From: Kibdelosporangium banguiense
Lineage (GTDB): Bacteria; Actinomycetota; Actinomycetes; Mycobacteriales; Pseudonocardiaceae
Length of the DNA: 64,000 bases
Direction: 5' to 3'
Assembly: GCF_017876405.1 (NCBI RefSeq)
Contig: NZ_JAGINW010000001.1
Coordinates: 9,933,203-9,997,202 of the forward strand
Shown here in pieces: positions 37,441-46,417 of the stretch; positions within the stretch are counted from its first letter, which is position 1; the number at the start of each line of letters is the position of its first letter. Made by a program: the position numbers and the translations under genes. The notes under the pieces are model-generated. The model saw nothing but the letters and a program-made list of their open reading frames with translations, had not been told where the DNA came from and searched no databases.

Positions 37441-37783
37441 GACCCTCCGTTTTCGACACGTCCAAGCCGGTCCGCGTCGACGCGCGAAGCGCCCGGTGAC
37501 GTTTTGAGCGTGGCCGGTGCACCGTTGCAGAAGCATCATCTGGAAAGGGCGACGTTCTGATCGTCGGTCTGGGGCGGGACGAGACGAATGGTGTGGATAG
37601 TTCGCAGCGGTCACCGCGTGTGCGGCGGTCGTGTGCGCAGCGACTCACCCGCGCTGGGTGACGTGTGACCGCGTCGACGGTTGGACCATGCGTTCGGTTG
37701 GCCCAGCTCTCGCCTATGGCACTGCCAGAGGCGCCATTACTCGCACAGGGCTGCTGACCGCGTCTGAAGGAGGGGAAGGATGC
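37441..37783. other. Divergent promoter region between cydAB and NDH-2
   Basis: About 340 bases without a gene. It probably carries the two opposing promoters. I cannot point to a defined redox-regulator site. Confidence 0.4.
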
Positions 37784-39103
37784 ATGGCTGACACGACAGT
37801 GCTCATTGTCGGGGGCGGGTTCGCCGGGGTCACTTGTGCGCAACACCTCGCGAAGCACAACGTTGACGTGATTCTGTTGGACCAGAACAACTATCACCAG
37901 TTTCAGCCGATGCTGTACCAGGTCGCCACGGCCCAGGTAGCCGCGTACGACATTGCGCGGCCGCTGCGAGGAATCTTTCATCGCGACAAGACGGTTGACC
38001 TACGCCGCACGGCCGCCGCGTCGATCGACCCGACGACACGCTCTGTCACCACGGCTTCCGGGTCGGTCCTGTCCGGGGAGTACCTGGTCATGGCGGCCGG
38101 AGCCCAGGCGAACTTCTTCGGCACTCCGGGAGCGGCCGAGCACGCCCTCCCGCTCTACTCCGTGAACGATGCCGAGAGACTGCGTGCCCACATCCTCGAC
38201 GTCCTCGATGCCACCGTGGACCGCCCCAAGCTCGTCGACCGGGGATCGCTGAACTTCGTGATAGTCGGCGGCGGGCCAACCGGAGTCGAAACCGCGGGGG
38301 CACTGGCCGAGGTCCTCAGGGACGTGGTCCCCGACCGCTACCGATCGCTGGCGGCCCCGGCCAAGGTACACCTCGTCGATCTTGGTGATGTTCTGCTGGC
38401 GCCCTTCTCCGACAAGGCACACACCTATGCCGCGAAACGATTGGAACGCGACGGCGTCACCCTCCACCTCGGTGTCGGCGTCAAGGAGGTGCTCCAGGAC
38501 CGCGTGACGCTCACCGACGGGACCGAGATCATCACCCGAACCGTGATCTGGGGTGGTGGCGAGAAACCTGCCGACGTGATCGCGACAGCGGGATTGCCCA
38601 CAGGGCGTGGCGGCCGGATCGACGTGCAGCGGGATCTCACTGTGGCTGGACATCCGCGGGTCTACGTGCTGGGGGATGCGGCGAATGTCCCCGGCGCCGA
38701 CGGAGTGATCCTGGCGCAGCTTGGATCCGTTGCGCAGCAGTCAGGAGCCTGGGCCGCCCGAAACATCCTCGACAGCATCGCCGGCAAGCCAGGGCGGGCC
38801 TTTCGCTACAAGGACAAGGGCATCATGGCAATGATCGGCCGAAACGCTGCTGTGGCCGAAATGGGGCCGCACAGGCATGAGGTCGAGGGGCCAGTAGCGT
38901 TCGCGGCATGGCTTGGCGTACACGCCATGTTGCTCAGTGGCATCCGAAGCAAAATCGACGCGTTCATCGCCTGGGGCTGGGACTACTTCAGCAAGAACCG
39001 GGCCACAGCAGTGGTTGACGGCCCAGACGCGGCGCGCATCGAGTGGGGAGACGACGACCACGGCGAGCGTCCGGAGTTTGAGCCTCATCCCGCCGGATCG
39101 TGA
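37784..39103 (+). CDS. ndh: Type II NADH:quinone dehydrogenase-like flavoprotein
   Basis: A 439-residue FAD protein. FAD motif GGGFAG is near residue 9, the NAD motif GGGPTGVE near 170, and the C-terminal family signature VLGDAANVPGADG near 305 is followed by QQSGAWAARNI and an amphipathic membrane-binding C-terminus (FAAWLGVHAMLLSGIRSKIDAF). It would oxidise NADH and reduce menaquinone without pumping protons. GGAGGGGAAGG precedes the ATG. With CydAB opposite it could form a short respiratory chain for low energy or hypoxic conditions. Confidence 0.9.
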   Translation: MADTTVLIVGGGFAGVTCAQHLAKHNVDVILLDQNNYHQFQPMLYQVATAQVAAYDIARPLRGIFHRDKTVDLRRTAAASIDPTTRSVTTASGSVLSGEYLVMAAGAQANFFGTPGAAEHALPLYSVNDAERLRAHILDVLDATVDRPKLVDRGSLNFVIVGGGPTGVETAGALAEVLRDVVPDRYRSLAAPAKVHLVDLGDVLLAPFSDKAHTYAAKRLERDGVTLHLGVGVKEVLQDRVTLTDGTEIITRTVIWGGGEKPADVIATAGLPTGRGGRIDVQRDLTVAGHPRVYVLGDAANVPGADGVILAQLGSVAQQSGAWAARNILDSIAGKPGRAFRYKDKGIMAMIGRNAAVAEMGPHRHEVEGPVAFAAWLGVHAMLLSGIRSKIDAFIAWGWDYFSKNRATAVVDGPDAARIEWGDDDHGERPEFEPHPAGS

Positions 39104-39294
39104 GCCGAAGCCCGTCCTTCACTCGTCCTCCACGCTGCAGTCGGCTCGACAGCGAGCAGACGCTCACCGGCTGGGTGTCACCCCGTAGAGGTGAAGGCAG
39201 GGCGTCGCCCTCTCTCTAGCGTCACATGACGGGTATGTCCTCGTGCTCTCTCACCCGGAAGAGCGCGATGATCACTTGGGGAGGGAGGCCGGCG

Positions 39295-40707
39295 ATGGTG
39301 GGACATAACGGCTCCGCGGGTTCGGGACAGCGGGGCGATGTCTTCGTGATTTTCGGGATCACCGGCGACCTTGCGAAGGTGATGACGTTCCGGTCGCTGT
39401 ACCGGCTCGAAAAGCAAGGGTTGCTGCAGTGTCCGATTGTTGGTGTCGCCGTCGAGGACTGGACGGTCGATCAACTGGTGGAACGCGCGCGTCAGTCCAT
39501 CGAGGGCACCGGGGAGCGGCTGGACGAATCCGTGTTTGTGCGTTTTGCTGCCCGGCTTTCGTACGTACCGGGCGACTTTACTGATGCGGGTACCTATCAG
39601 CGGGTGGCAGAGGCGATCAAGGGTGCCGAGCTTCCTGTCTTTTACCTGGAGATCCCGCCGTTCCTGTTTGCCCCCGTTGTCAAGGGGCTTGCCGAAGCAG
39701 ATCTCGTGAAAACTGGACGTGTGGTCGTGGAGAAGCCATTCGGTCACGACCTCGCCTCGGCTCGCGCCCTGGCGGAGGAGCTCCACCGATACGTCGACGA
39801 GTCACAGCTGTACCGGATCGACCATTACCTCGGAAAGATGGGCCTCGAGGAAATCCTCTACCTGCGTTTCGCGAACACCATGCTGGAGCCGGTCTGGAAT
39901 CGGAACTACCTCGAATGTGTGCAGATCACCATGGCGGAAAGCTTCGGGGTCGAGGACCGAGGACACTTCTACGATCCCGTCGGTGCGCTACGTGACGTGG
40001 TCGTCAACCATCTCATGCAGGTGGTGTCCGCCGCGGCGATGGAGCCTCCCGCTGGCGGTGACCGGGAAACGGTCAAGAACGCGCAGGTTGCCCTCTTCAA
40101 GGCCACGATCGCGGCGAACCCCGCTCAGTATGTTCGCGGCCAGTACGACGCCTATCGCAGCATCGATGGAGTCGCAGAGGACTCCACCACTGAGACCTAC
40201 GCCGCCCTTCGCTTGGAGATCGATAACTGGCGCTGGTCAGGCGTACCGTTCGTCATCCGCACCGGGAAACGACTGCCGGTCACACAAACCGAGCTTCGGC
40301 TCATCTTCAAGGACCCGCCTCGTCTCGGTTTTGGTCTGCGCGGAGATCGTCGGCCAACACCGGATCAAATCGTCGTGAAGCTCGACCCGTCGACCGGGAT
40401 TCGGGTCATCCTCAACGCCCGCCACGCGGGCACGCCGCAACCGGAGCCCATAACGCTTGACATGGAATTTGCTGAAGAGGGCGGCGCGGGGCCGACGCCG
40501 TACGAGGTGCTGTTGCACGCCGCGATGACTGGGCAAAGCCTGCGGTTCAAACGGCAAGACGAGGTTGAGGAAACCTGGCGAATCATGCAGCCGTTGCTCG
40601 ATGCGCCGCCGCCGGTACACCACTACGCGCCGGGGTCGTGGGGGCCAGAGGCGGCCGACGACCTGGTCGCCAGCATCGGCTGGCAGGGCCCGTGGGTGAC
40701 AACGTGA
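39295..40707 (+). CDS. zwf: Glucose-6-phosphate 1-dehydrogenase
   Basis: A 470-residue enzyme with the NADP motif FGITGDLAK at about residues 19-27, the active-site signature YRIDHYLGKM with catalytic His, and EKPFGHDLASA. It makes 6-phosphogluconolactone and NADPH. It lacks the usual neighbours (tal, opcA, pgl), so it is probably a second isozyme tied to this stress block. The ATG at 39295 follows GGGGAGGGAGG; an ATG at 39226 would add 23 residues without such a site. Confidence 0.95.
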   Translation: MVGHNGSAGSGQRGDVFVIFGITGDLAKVMTFRSLYRLEKQGLLQCPIVGVAVEDWTVDQLVERARQSIEGTGERLDESVFVRFAARLSYVPGDFTDAGTYQRVAEAIKGAELPVFYLEIPPFLFAPVVKGLAEADLVKTGRVVVEKPFGHDLASARALAEELHRYVDESQLYRIDHYLGKMGLEEILYLRFANTMLEPVWNRNYLECVQITMAESFGVEDRGHFYDPVGALRDVVVNHLMQVVSAAAMEPPAGGDRETVKNAQVALFKATIAANPAQYVRGQYDAYRSIDGVAEDSTTETYAALRLEIDNWRWSGVPFVIRTGKRLPVTQTELRLIFKDPPRLGFGLRGDRRPTPDQIVVKLDPSTGIRVILNARHAGTPQPEPITLDMEFAEEGGAGPTPYEVLLHAAMTGQSLRFKRQDEVEETWRIMQPLLDAPPPVHHYAPGSWGPEAADDLVASIGWQGPWVTT

Positions 40708-40831
40708 GCAAGGACGCCCCGCGCCCGGGAAAGCTCACCTCCAGCAGATGAGGCAGCCGGAAACGCAGGGGTGCACCCTTGCCACAGGCGTCGTGCCACG
40801 GCGATCACTCCGTGGAGCGGAGGGAAAGAAA

Positions 40832-41377
40832 ATGACAATCGGGCCCGTGCAGTTGGTCGTGCTGGGATTCCCGGAGCCGAACTTCCACGGCCGCATCATC
40901 GAAGAACTGGAACGCCTGCGGGAGAGCGACACCATTCGCGTCATCGACGCGCTCGCGGTCCACAAGCACCGCGACGGTGCCATCGAGGTCACCCATCTGA
41001 GCAACATCAGCGACGAGGAGGCGATCGAGCTAGGCAGCAAGATCGCTGCGCTGATCGGGCTCGGAATCGCGGGTGAGGAAGGTGCGGTAGCCGGTGCGCG
41101 TGCCAGCGCGGAGGCGGCCGTGGAGGGTCTCGAGGTGTTCTCCGACGAAGACGCGTGGGATGTGCTGGAGGAGATCCCGAACGGCTCGGCCGCGGCGTTG
41201 CTTCTGCTGGAGCACCGCTGGGCCATCCCATTGCGCGACGCGATCGCGGCGGCCGGCGGGTTCCGCATCAGCGATGGTTTCGTCAGCCCGCTGGACCTGA
41301 TCGGCGTCGGTCTGGTCTCGGCGGAGGAGGCGAAGGAGCTGCACGCGCTGGAAACGGCGGCGGGCAGCCACAAGTGA
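40832..41377 (+). CDS. DUF6325/DUF1269-like acidic protein
   Basis: The 181-residue protein begins MTIGPVQLVVLGFPEPNFHG and has a central Gly/Ala-rich hydrophobic segment (IAALIGLGIAGEEGAVAGA). It is acidic, with an Ala/Glu-rich C-terminus. Such proteins are common in actinobacterial stress loci; their biochemical role is not known to me. AGGGAAAGAAA precedes the ATG. It is followed after 28 bases by a tiny Arg-rich frame and then by the lipid-kinase-like gene, all on one strand. Confidence 0.75.
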   Translation: MTIGPVQLVVLGFPEPNFHGRIIEELERLRESDTIRVIDALAVHKHRDGAIEVTHLSNISDEEAIELGSKIAALIGLGIAGEEGAVAGARASAEAAVEGLEVFSDEDAWDVLEEIPNGSAAALLLLEHRWAIPLRDAIAAAGGFRISDGFVSPLDLIGVGLVSAEEAKELHALETAAGSHK

Positions 41378-41405
41378 CGTGCCGATGATCTTCGGGAGGT
41401 AGGAC

Positions 41406-41480
41406 ATGTTCGGGTCACGGAGGATCGCCCGCCGCACGGCGCGGCGCACCGCGCGGCGCGTCAGCCGCCGGCGAAACTGA
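41406..41480 (+). CDS. 24-residue arginine-rich microprotein
   Basis: An ATG with GGGAGGTAGGAC just upstream opens a 25-codon frame, of which about half the codons encode Arg (MFGSRRIARRTARRTARRVS, then RRRN). It would be a small, very basic peptide that could bind nucleic acid or membranes. It follows the DUF6325 gene by 28 bases, and its good ribosome site is the main support. It is too short for a family call. Confidence 0.45.
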   Translation: MFGSRRIARRTARRTARRVSRRRN

Positions 41481-41544
41481 CCGCCGCGTCCGCGCGCATC
41501 GGCACGAGGGCCGGTCCGTGGGCCTCCCAGTAGGAGGCGGGCTG

Positions 41545-42912
41545 ATGGACGTCCACACCGGCCCGGCGAACGCTTCGTCGGCACAGCGCCCATCCGCCCG
41601 GCGGCGGGTGGCCGCCGCGGTCGCGTTGATCACGCTCGTCGCCGCTGCCGTGGTGGTGGCCTGGCGCCTCGTTCAGCACCCTGTCCAGCTGCCACTGGCG
41701 CTGCTGTTGATCATTCTCGCGGTGATTGCGGCCTGGACCGCGGTGGTGCATCACGGGATCCGCCGGGTGCTCGCGGCGATCGCCGCGGTCGTGACGCTGG
41801 CCGCGACCGTCGCGTTGCCCGACGTGCGCTCGTTCGCGCTGTTGGCGGTCGTAATCGGGCTGATCGCGATCTCCACGGCGGCGGTGAAGGTGGCGGTCGC
41901 CCGCGATCTGGCCCCCGCCACCGCCACCCGGTCGGCCGGTCCGGCGAACCACGGCGTACTGCTGATGAACCCCTGGTCCGGTGGCAGAAAGGTGGAGCGC
42001 TTCGGGCTCGAGGAGAAGGCACGCGAACTCGGGATCACCCCGGTCGTACTCCAGCGCGGCGACGACCTGCGGGTCCTGGCCGAACATGCCGTGGCCGAGG
42101 GCGCCGACGTGATCGGCATGGCCGGCGGTGACGGGTCGCAAGCTCTGGTCGCCGACGTCGCCCGGCGACACCATATCCCGTTCATCTGCGTACCCGCCGG
42201 GACTCGCAACCACTTCGCGCTCGACCTCGGACTGGACCGGGCCGATGTGACGGCCGCGCTCGGTGCCTTCGGCGACGCCCTGGAACGGCGCGTCGACCTC
42301 GCCATGCTCGGCGATCGCGTGTTCGTGAACAACGCCTCGCTCGGCGTGTACGCCGCCATCGTGCACTCCGCTGGCTACCGCGACGCCAAGCTGGCCACTG
42401 CCCAGGAACTCCTCCCCGACCTGCTCGGCCCGGACGTACGGGGCTTCGACCTGCGCTTCACCCGCCCGGACGGGGCGAGCGTACGGAGCGCTGACATCGT
42501 GCTCGTGTCGAACGGCGTCTACCGCCTCGACAGCCTCAAAGGGTTCGGCACCAGGAGCCGCCTGGACGCCGGCGTGCTCGGCGTCGCCACCCTGACGGTG
42601 AACCGCGCGCGGGACCTGCCGGCGCTCATCGTGGCCGAGGCCGGCGGGCACCTCGACCGCTTCCCCGGCTACCAGGAGTGGACCACGCGCGAGTTCGAGG
42701 TGGATTCCGGGCAGCCCCTGGTCGACGTCGGCGTCGACGGTGAGGCCCTGCGGCTGCCACCCCCCTTGCGATTCCGCTCGCTTCCCGGCGCGCTTCGCGT
42801 GCGCACCCCCATCGACGCGCCGAACACCGCGCCCGCGGCCGTGACCCCGGTCGGCATCCGGCAGGTGGTCACGGCCTCGTTCCGAGTGCTCGCCGGGCAT
42901 CCAGCGCGCTGA
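41545..42912 (+). CDS. Membrane protein with diacylglycerol-kinase catalytic domain
   Basis: A 455-residue protein. Three to four membrane helices occupy residues 25-130, then a DAGK-like catalytic domain follows with LLMNPWSGGRK (nucleotide loop) and the GMAGGDGSQALVADVA signature, VPAGTRNHFALDLGL and the C-terminal beta-sandwich with DGE. It probably phosphorylates a membrane lipid or sphingosine-like substrate. GGAGGCGGGCTG precedes the ATG at 41545. An inverted repeat follows its stop. Confidence 0.85.
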   Translation: MDVHTGPANASSAQRPSARRRVAAAVALITLVAAAVVVAWRLVQHPVQLPLALLLIILAVIAAWTAVVHHGIRRVLAAIAAVVTLAATVALPDVRSFALLAVVIGLIAISTAAVKVAVARDLAPATATRSAGPANHGVLLMNPWSGGRKVERFGLEEKARELGITPVVLQRGDDLRVLAEHAVAEGADVIGMAGGDGSQALVADVARRHHIPFICVPAGTRNHFALDLGLDRADVTAALGAFGDALERRVDLAMLGDRVFVNNASLGVYAAIVHSAGYRDAKLATAQELLPDLLGPDVRGFDLRFTRPDGASVRSADIVLVSNGVYRLDSLKGFGTRSRLDAGVLGVATLTVNRARDLPALIVAEAGGHLDRFPGYQEWTTREFEVDSGQPLVDVGVDGEALRLPPPLRFRSLPGALRVRTPIDAPNTAPAAVTPVGIRQVVTASFRVLAGHPAR

Positions 42913-42917
42913 ACATC

Positions 42918-42960
42918 GCCCTCGGCGCACGGCCTATGCCCGCCGCCGCCCGCCGAGGGC
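42918..42960. terminator. Inverted repeat between convergent genes
   Basis: The perfect 10-base arms GCCCTCGGCG (42918-42927) and CGCCGAGGGC (42951-42960) surround a 23-base loop just after the lipid-kinase gene and before the end of the opposing DUF2252 gene. There is no T-tract; it may be a bidirectional terminator. Confidence 0.5.
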
Positions 42961-43015
42961 CTCGTACCTACGAAACAGCGAGGTATGCGGTCGCCAGCAG
43001 CGGCGGTCACGACGA

Positions 43016-44446
43016 TCACTGCCCGTGTTCGGCGGCGATCCGGCCGGCCTTGATGGCGTCCAGCAGTGCCGCGTGGTCACGCTCGTTCTGGTCGGCATAG
43101 GCACCGGCGAACTCGCGGATCGCCGCTTCGAAAGAGGAACCGGCCCCCAGGTACGCCGCGATCGCGATGGCGTCCCCGGTGCGCGCGTGGGCACGGGCGA
43201 GGGTCCAAGCGCACAACCTGCCGTAGCCCAGCATGCCCCCCGGAGGCATCGTCTCCACGTCTGCCGAGCCCTTCCCATCGCGCAATTGCCGGAAATAGAA
43301 GTCCCTGGTCTGGCCGTCGAAGCCCGTGACCCGAACCCAGCCGAGGAAGATGTCGCTGACCGTCTGCATCAGCCTCTGCCCGACGACCACCCGGCGCCCG
43401 GCGTTGTGGTACCTGCTCCGGCCGAGGAACGCCTCCAGCACGGACGGGCCCGCTTCCTTGACTTGCAGGAACAGGGGGTCGCGTTCGTCGTTGCCGAGCA
43501 GCAGGGCCATCCAGCACCGCGTGCCCACGCTGCCCACCCCGACGACCTTCCGCGCGAGGTCGACCAGCCGGTACCGGTCCAGGAGCCGGCGCCGCTCCGG
43601 TTCCAAGGTTTCCCGGTACGCGTCGAGCACGGCGGTCAACCGCGATGTCAGCTCGGCGGGGTCCTGCCCAGACCCAGCCAGCTGGTCGACCGGGACGATG
43701 AGCGGAGCGTCCGGGGTGATCCGCAGTGTCCCGTCAACGATCTCGGTGAACTTGCGGAGTGCACCGAAGTTGTCATTCGTGCGCGCCTTCGCGACCCTGT
43801 CCGCGAGCCTTCTGCGTCGGACCGCACTGAGCTGGCCAGCGTACACCTCCCGCACCGCTTCCACATCGGCGTGGGCGTACCAGACTTCGAGCGCGGGCCA
43901 GCCCGCCAGCTCCCGCATCGCGCGGCGGTATTCGGCGATCGACTTGAGCACTACGTTTCGCCGCTGCTTCGGCGCGTAGCCATTGTTCCGGCCGGCGATC
44001 TCGAGGCTCGCCGCGAGGCGCTTCACGTCCCATTCCCAGGGCCCGGGCAGAGTCTCGTCGAAGTCGTTGATGTCGAAGACGAGCCGCCGTTCCGGCGAGG
44101 CGAACAGACCAAAGTTCAACAGGTGGGCGTCGCCACATGCCTGCACCAGGAAACCGGTTCGCGCGGTACCGGCGAGGTCGCTGGCCATCGGCAGCGCGGC
44201 CCCGCGAAAGTGGGAGAACGGAGACAGGGCCATGCGCCCATAACGGATGGGGAGCAGGTCCTGCACGCGCGCAGCGTCCTGACTCGCCAGCAGCGCCAAT
44301 GGATCCGGCCGATCCGGGTCACGCGTGAATTCGGCATGGCGTGCGCGAGGCACCGCGGAACGGGCCGCCTTTCCCTTCGCAATGCGCTCGGTACGTGTCA
44401 ATCCCGCGCCTTCCGCCGCGACGCGATCCATCGTCATGTCCGTCAT
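43016..44446 (-). CDS. DUF2252 family protein (kinase-like fold)
   Basis: A 476-residue cytoplasmic protein typical of DUF2252: PFSHFRGAALPMASDL, VQACGDAHLLNFGLFASPERRLVFDINDFDET and GRNNGYAPKQRR. The CGDAHLxNFG and FDINDFDE pair resembles the catalytic HxDxxxxN and DFD elements of aminoglycoside-phosphotransferase-like kinases, so small-molecule phosphotransfer is plausible but unproven. ATG 44446 follows GAGGCGACTCG. The amphi-Trp gene lies just upstream on the same strand with a 25-base gap. Confidence 0.85.
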   Translation of the reverse strand: MTDMTMDRVAAEGAGLTRTERIAKGKAARSAVPRARHAEFTRDPDRPDPLALLASQDAARVQDLLPIRYGRMALSPFSHFRGAALPMASDLAGTARTGFLVQACGDAHLLNFGLFASPERRLVFDINDFDETLPGPWEWDVKRLAASLEIAGRNNGYAPKQRRNVVLKSIAEYRRAMRELAGWPALEVWYAHADVEAVREVYAGQLSAVRRRRLADRVAKARTNDNFGALRKFTEIVDGTLRITPDAPLIVPVDQLAGSGQDPAELTSRLTAVLDAYRETLEPERRRLLDRYRLVDLARKVVGVGSVGTRCWMALLLGNDERDPLFLQVKEAGPSVLEAFLGRSRYHNAGRRVVVGQRLMQTVSDIFLGWVRVTGFDGQTRDFYFRQLRDGKGSADVETMPPGGMLGYGRLCAWTLARAHARTGDAIAIAAYLGAGSSFEAAIREFAGAYADQNERDHAALLDAIKAGRIAAEHGQ

Positions 44447-44471
44447 CGAGTCGCCTCGGGAATTACTCGGG

Positions 44472-44702
44472 CTACTCGGACGTGGTCCATTTCAGTTCCA
44501 CCTCGAGTTCGACGTCCTCGCGGTCGACTTCCACCTCAATCTCGCACCGGACGTGGTCCGGGACATGGATCTTCACACTGCTGCTGCCCAGCGCGACCTC
44601 GACTTTCTCGCCGTTGGCGAGCGCGGCCGCCAGCGCCGACAGACGGCGGGCGGCCTCATCGCGGGTGAGCAACTCCTGACGGGTCACTTCGAGGGTGGAC
44701 AT
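44472..44702 (-). CDS. Amphi-Trp domain protein
   Basis: A 76-residue protein with alternating acidic and hydrophobic residues in its second half (VRCEIEVEVDREDVELEVELKWTTSE), the pattern that defines the amphi-Trp domain. It has no membrane segment. The function of the family is unknown. The ATG follows GGAAAGGAGCACCTCAG. It leads the DUF2252 gene. Confidence 0.75.
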   Translation of the reverse strand: MSTLEVTRQELLTRDEAARRLSALAAALANGEKVEVALGSSSVKIHVPDHVRCEIEVEVDREDVELEVELKWTTSE

Positions 44703-44914
44703 CTGAGGTGCTCCTTTCCCGTTCGCGGAGCAGAATCTCCGCACCTGAAGGCAACGTCGGCATCGCCTGCCATACATCGCCCGCCATTGGTGAAATCGCC
44801 CGCCATTGGTGAACAGGTGCACGGTCGGCAGCGGCCTGGTCGTCACCCGTGACGGCACCGTCAGGTGGATTCGACTGATCGTCGCAACACCCCTTGACTG
44901 TGGAGGAGGATGTT

Positions 44915-45240
44915 GTGGCACAGGGAAGAGCGCGTGCGGCGATTCAGGCTGGACGGCCGCCGTTGCGATCACCAGGACGGCCGCCGGTCAATCGGCGTGA
45001 GGAGCGGCAGCGTTTCTGGCAGAAGATTGCCGAAGGACTGTCCAGTGAGGATGCCGCCGTGGCACGCGGCGTGTCGACGCCGTTGGGGCCGCGGTGGTTG
45101 CGCGAAGGTGGCGGCATGCCAACAGTCAGTCTCCAGCCGTCGTCGGGGCGCTATCTGTCGTTCGCGGAGCGGGAAGAGATCGCGATCCTGAAGGCACATG
45201 ACGCGGGAGTACGTGAGATCGCACGTCGGCTTGGCCGGCG
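44915..45240 (+). pseudogene. IS30-like transposase, C-terminally truncated
   Basis: From a GTG with GGAGGAGG upstream, the frame encodes an N-terminal part typical of IS30 transposases: REERQRFWQKIAEGLSSEDA, then GRYLSFAEREEIAILKAHDA and GVREIARRLGR. After LGR the similarity stops abruptly at about 45240. Only the DNA-binding helix-turn-helix part remains and the DDE core is missing. The promoter-like TTGACT and the ribosome site are intact, so a truncated DNA-binding peptide could still be made. Confidence 0.7.
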
Positions 45241-45249
45241 CGGATCCGC

Positions 45250-45450
45250 TCAGGGCGCGTGCCCGTTGGCTGCGTGTGTCTCGGTCTGGAGTTTCTCCAG
45301 CAGGCGGACGGCCAGTGTCAGCTCAGCGATCCCCCGCTCGCAGGACGGGCACACCTCGGCGTGCCGACGGAACTCGGTGCCTTCCCGCTCGCAGAGCGCT
45401 CCGAGTACGTACGCGCGGACCGTGACGGTGTACGGGCAGGCGTGCGTCAT
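45250..45450 (-). CDS. Small zinc-finger (ZAS-type) putative anti-sigma protein
   Basis: A 66-residue protein with H-x3-C-x2-C (FRRHAEVCPSCERGI), the zinc-binding core of ZAS anti-sigma factors, plus an earlier Cys pair (ACPYTVTVRAYVLGALC). There is no membrane helix, so it would be a soluble, possibly redox-sensitive anti-sigma. AGGTGGAGAAG precedes the ATG. The ECF sigma gene begins about 900 bases upstream on the same strand, with 330 bases between the genes. Its 3' end lies only about 10 bases from the truncated IS30 remnant. Confidence 0.65.
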   Translation of the reverse strand: MTHACPYTVTVRAYVLGALCEREGTEFRRHAEVCPSCERGIAELTLAVRLLEKLQTETHAANGHAP

Positions 45451-45781
45451 CGTGTCTTCTCCACCTCATACCGTCGCCCGGGCGCCTCTGGATTCCCGTG
45501 CTGTGCCAACAATTCGTTGTGTGTCCTGGATGGATTGAGGGGCGAGCGGCGGCCGGGAGGAAGACAACCGCCGCCCGCCCTCGGGCGGCGACCTGGGCAA
45601 CAGGACTACGGAACGGTCGCCGCCCGAGCCCGGCCCGGCGCGCCACTAAGCAAGTGCTCGGCGGTGCGCCGGTCGATCCGGCGGGAACGGTGCGCGCTCA
45701 TCTCATGTCCTTCAGCGTCAACGCCTTCGATCGTGTCACTCCAACCGGCGAACTCCGTCCAGTCAGGATGCTCCATGCTGG
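45451..45781. other. Region between the sigma and zinc-finger genes
   Basis: About 330 bases without a supported gene. It includes an 8-base GC-rich stem (GCCGCCCG...CGGGCGGC, about 45571-45590), possibly an attenuator or terminator. Confidence 0.4.
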
Positions 45782-46372
45782 TCAACCAGGGTGCTCGAGG
45801 TACTCGGCGAGCTTGCGCAGACCACGATAGGCCGCCGTACGCACCGCGCCCGGGCGCTTGCCCAGCACCCGAGCGGCAGTCTTCACATCCAGCCCCACCA
45901 CCACCCGCAACAACACCGCCTCAGCCTGATCCCGCGACAACCGCGCGACCAACACCAACGCGGCATCAGTGGCCACCGCGTCCACCGCGGACTCGGCGGT
46001 GTTCTCCGGCCCGGACAACTCCGCCAACTCCTCCACCGGCCCAGCCACGACCGGCCGCCGACGCTGACGACGCAGATGATCCATCGCACGATGCCGGGCA
46101 ATCGTCGTGGCCCAGCCACGAAACCCATCGACCTCCCCACGAAACGACGCCAGATCCCGCACGATCTGCAACCACGCCTCTGACGCCACATCCTCCGCAT
46201 CCTCACCCACCAATACCCGCAAGTACCGCAGCAAAGCCGGGTGAACAGACCGATACAACACCCGAAACGCGTCCTCACCACCACGCTGCGCCTCAGGCAA
46301 AGCCGCTGCCAAGTCCGCAGCATCGGTCAGTGGCCGTCTCTCTCCGGTCAGGACGTCCCCCGAAGCATCCAT
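45782..46372 (-). CDS. ECF-type RNA polymerase sigma factor
   Basis: About 196 residues. The sigma-2 region is FRVLYRSVHPALLRYLRVLV with EDVASEAWLQIVRDL and FRGWATTIARHRAMDHLRR. The sigma-4 region is LSRDQAEAVLLRVVVGLDVKTAARVLGKRPGAVRTAAYRGLRKLAEYL. It is a SigE/group ECF factor likely held by the small zinc-finger protein downstream. The ATG at 46372 is chosen because homologous sequence at 49106 also has a start codon there; the frame is open to 46468. A TACAAT hexamer runs into the start codon region. Confidence 0.9.
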   Translation of the reverse strand: MDASGDVLTGERRPLTDAADLAAALPEAQRGGEDAFRVLYRSVHPALLRYLRVLVGEDAEDVASEAWLQIVRDLASFRGEVDGFRGWATTIARHRAMDHLRRQRRRPVVAGPVEELAELSGPENTAESAVDAVATDAALVLVARLSRDQAEAVLLRVVVGLDVKTAARVLGKRPGAVRTAAYRGLRKLAEYLEHPG

Positions 46373-46417
46373 TGTAGATCGTTCAGCCGTCCGGCTTCGC
46401 CGCAACCCCGCGACACC
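46346..46417 (-). repeat. 72-bp repeat copy 1 (start region of the ECF sigma gene)
   Basis: It aligns without gaps to 49080-49151, 59 of 72 bases identical by my count. The copy spans about 45 bases upstream and 26 bases downstream of the sigma start codon. Confidence 0.8.

Noticed and set aside
45571..45590. GC-rich stem as a Rho-independent terminator
   Set aside because: There is no T-tract and the surroundings are uniformly GC-rich, so such stems arise by chance.
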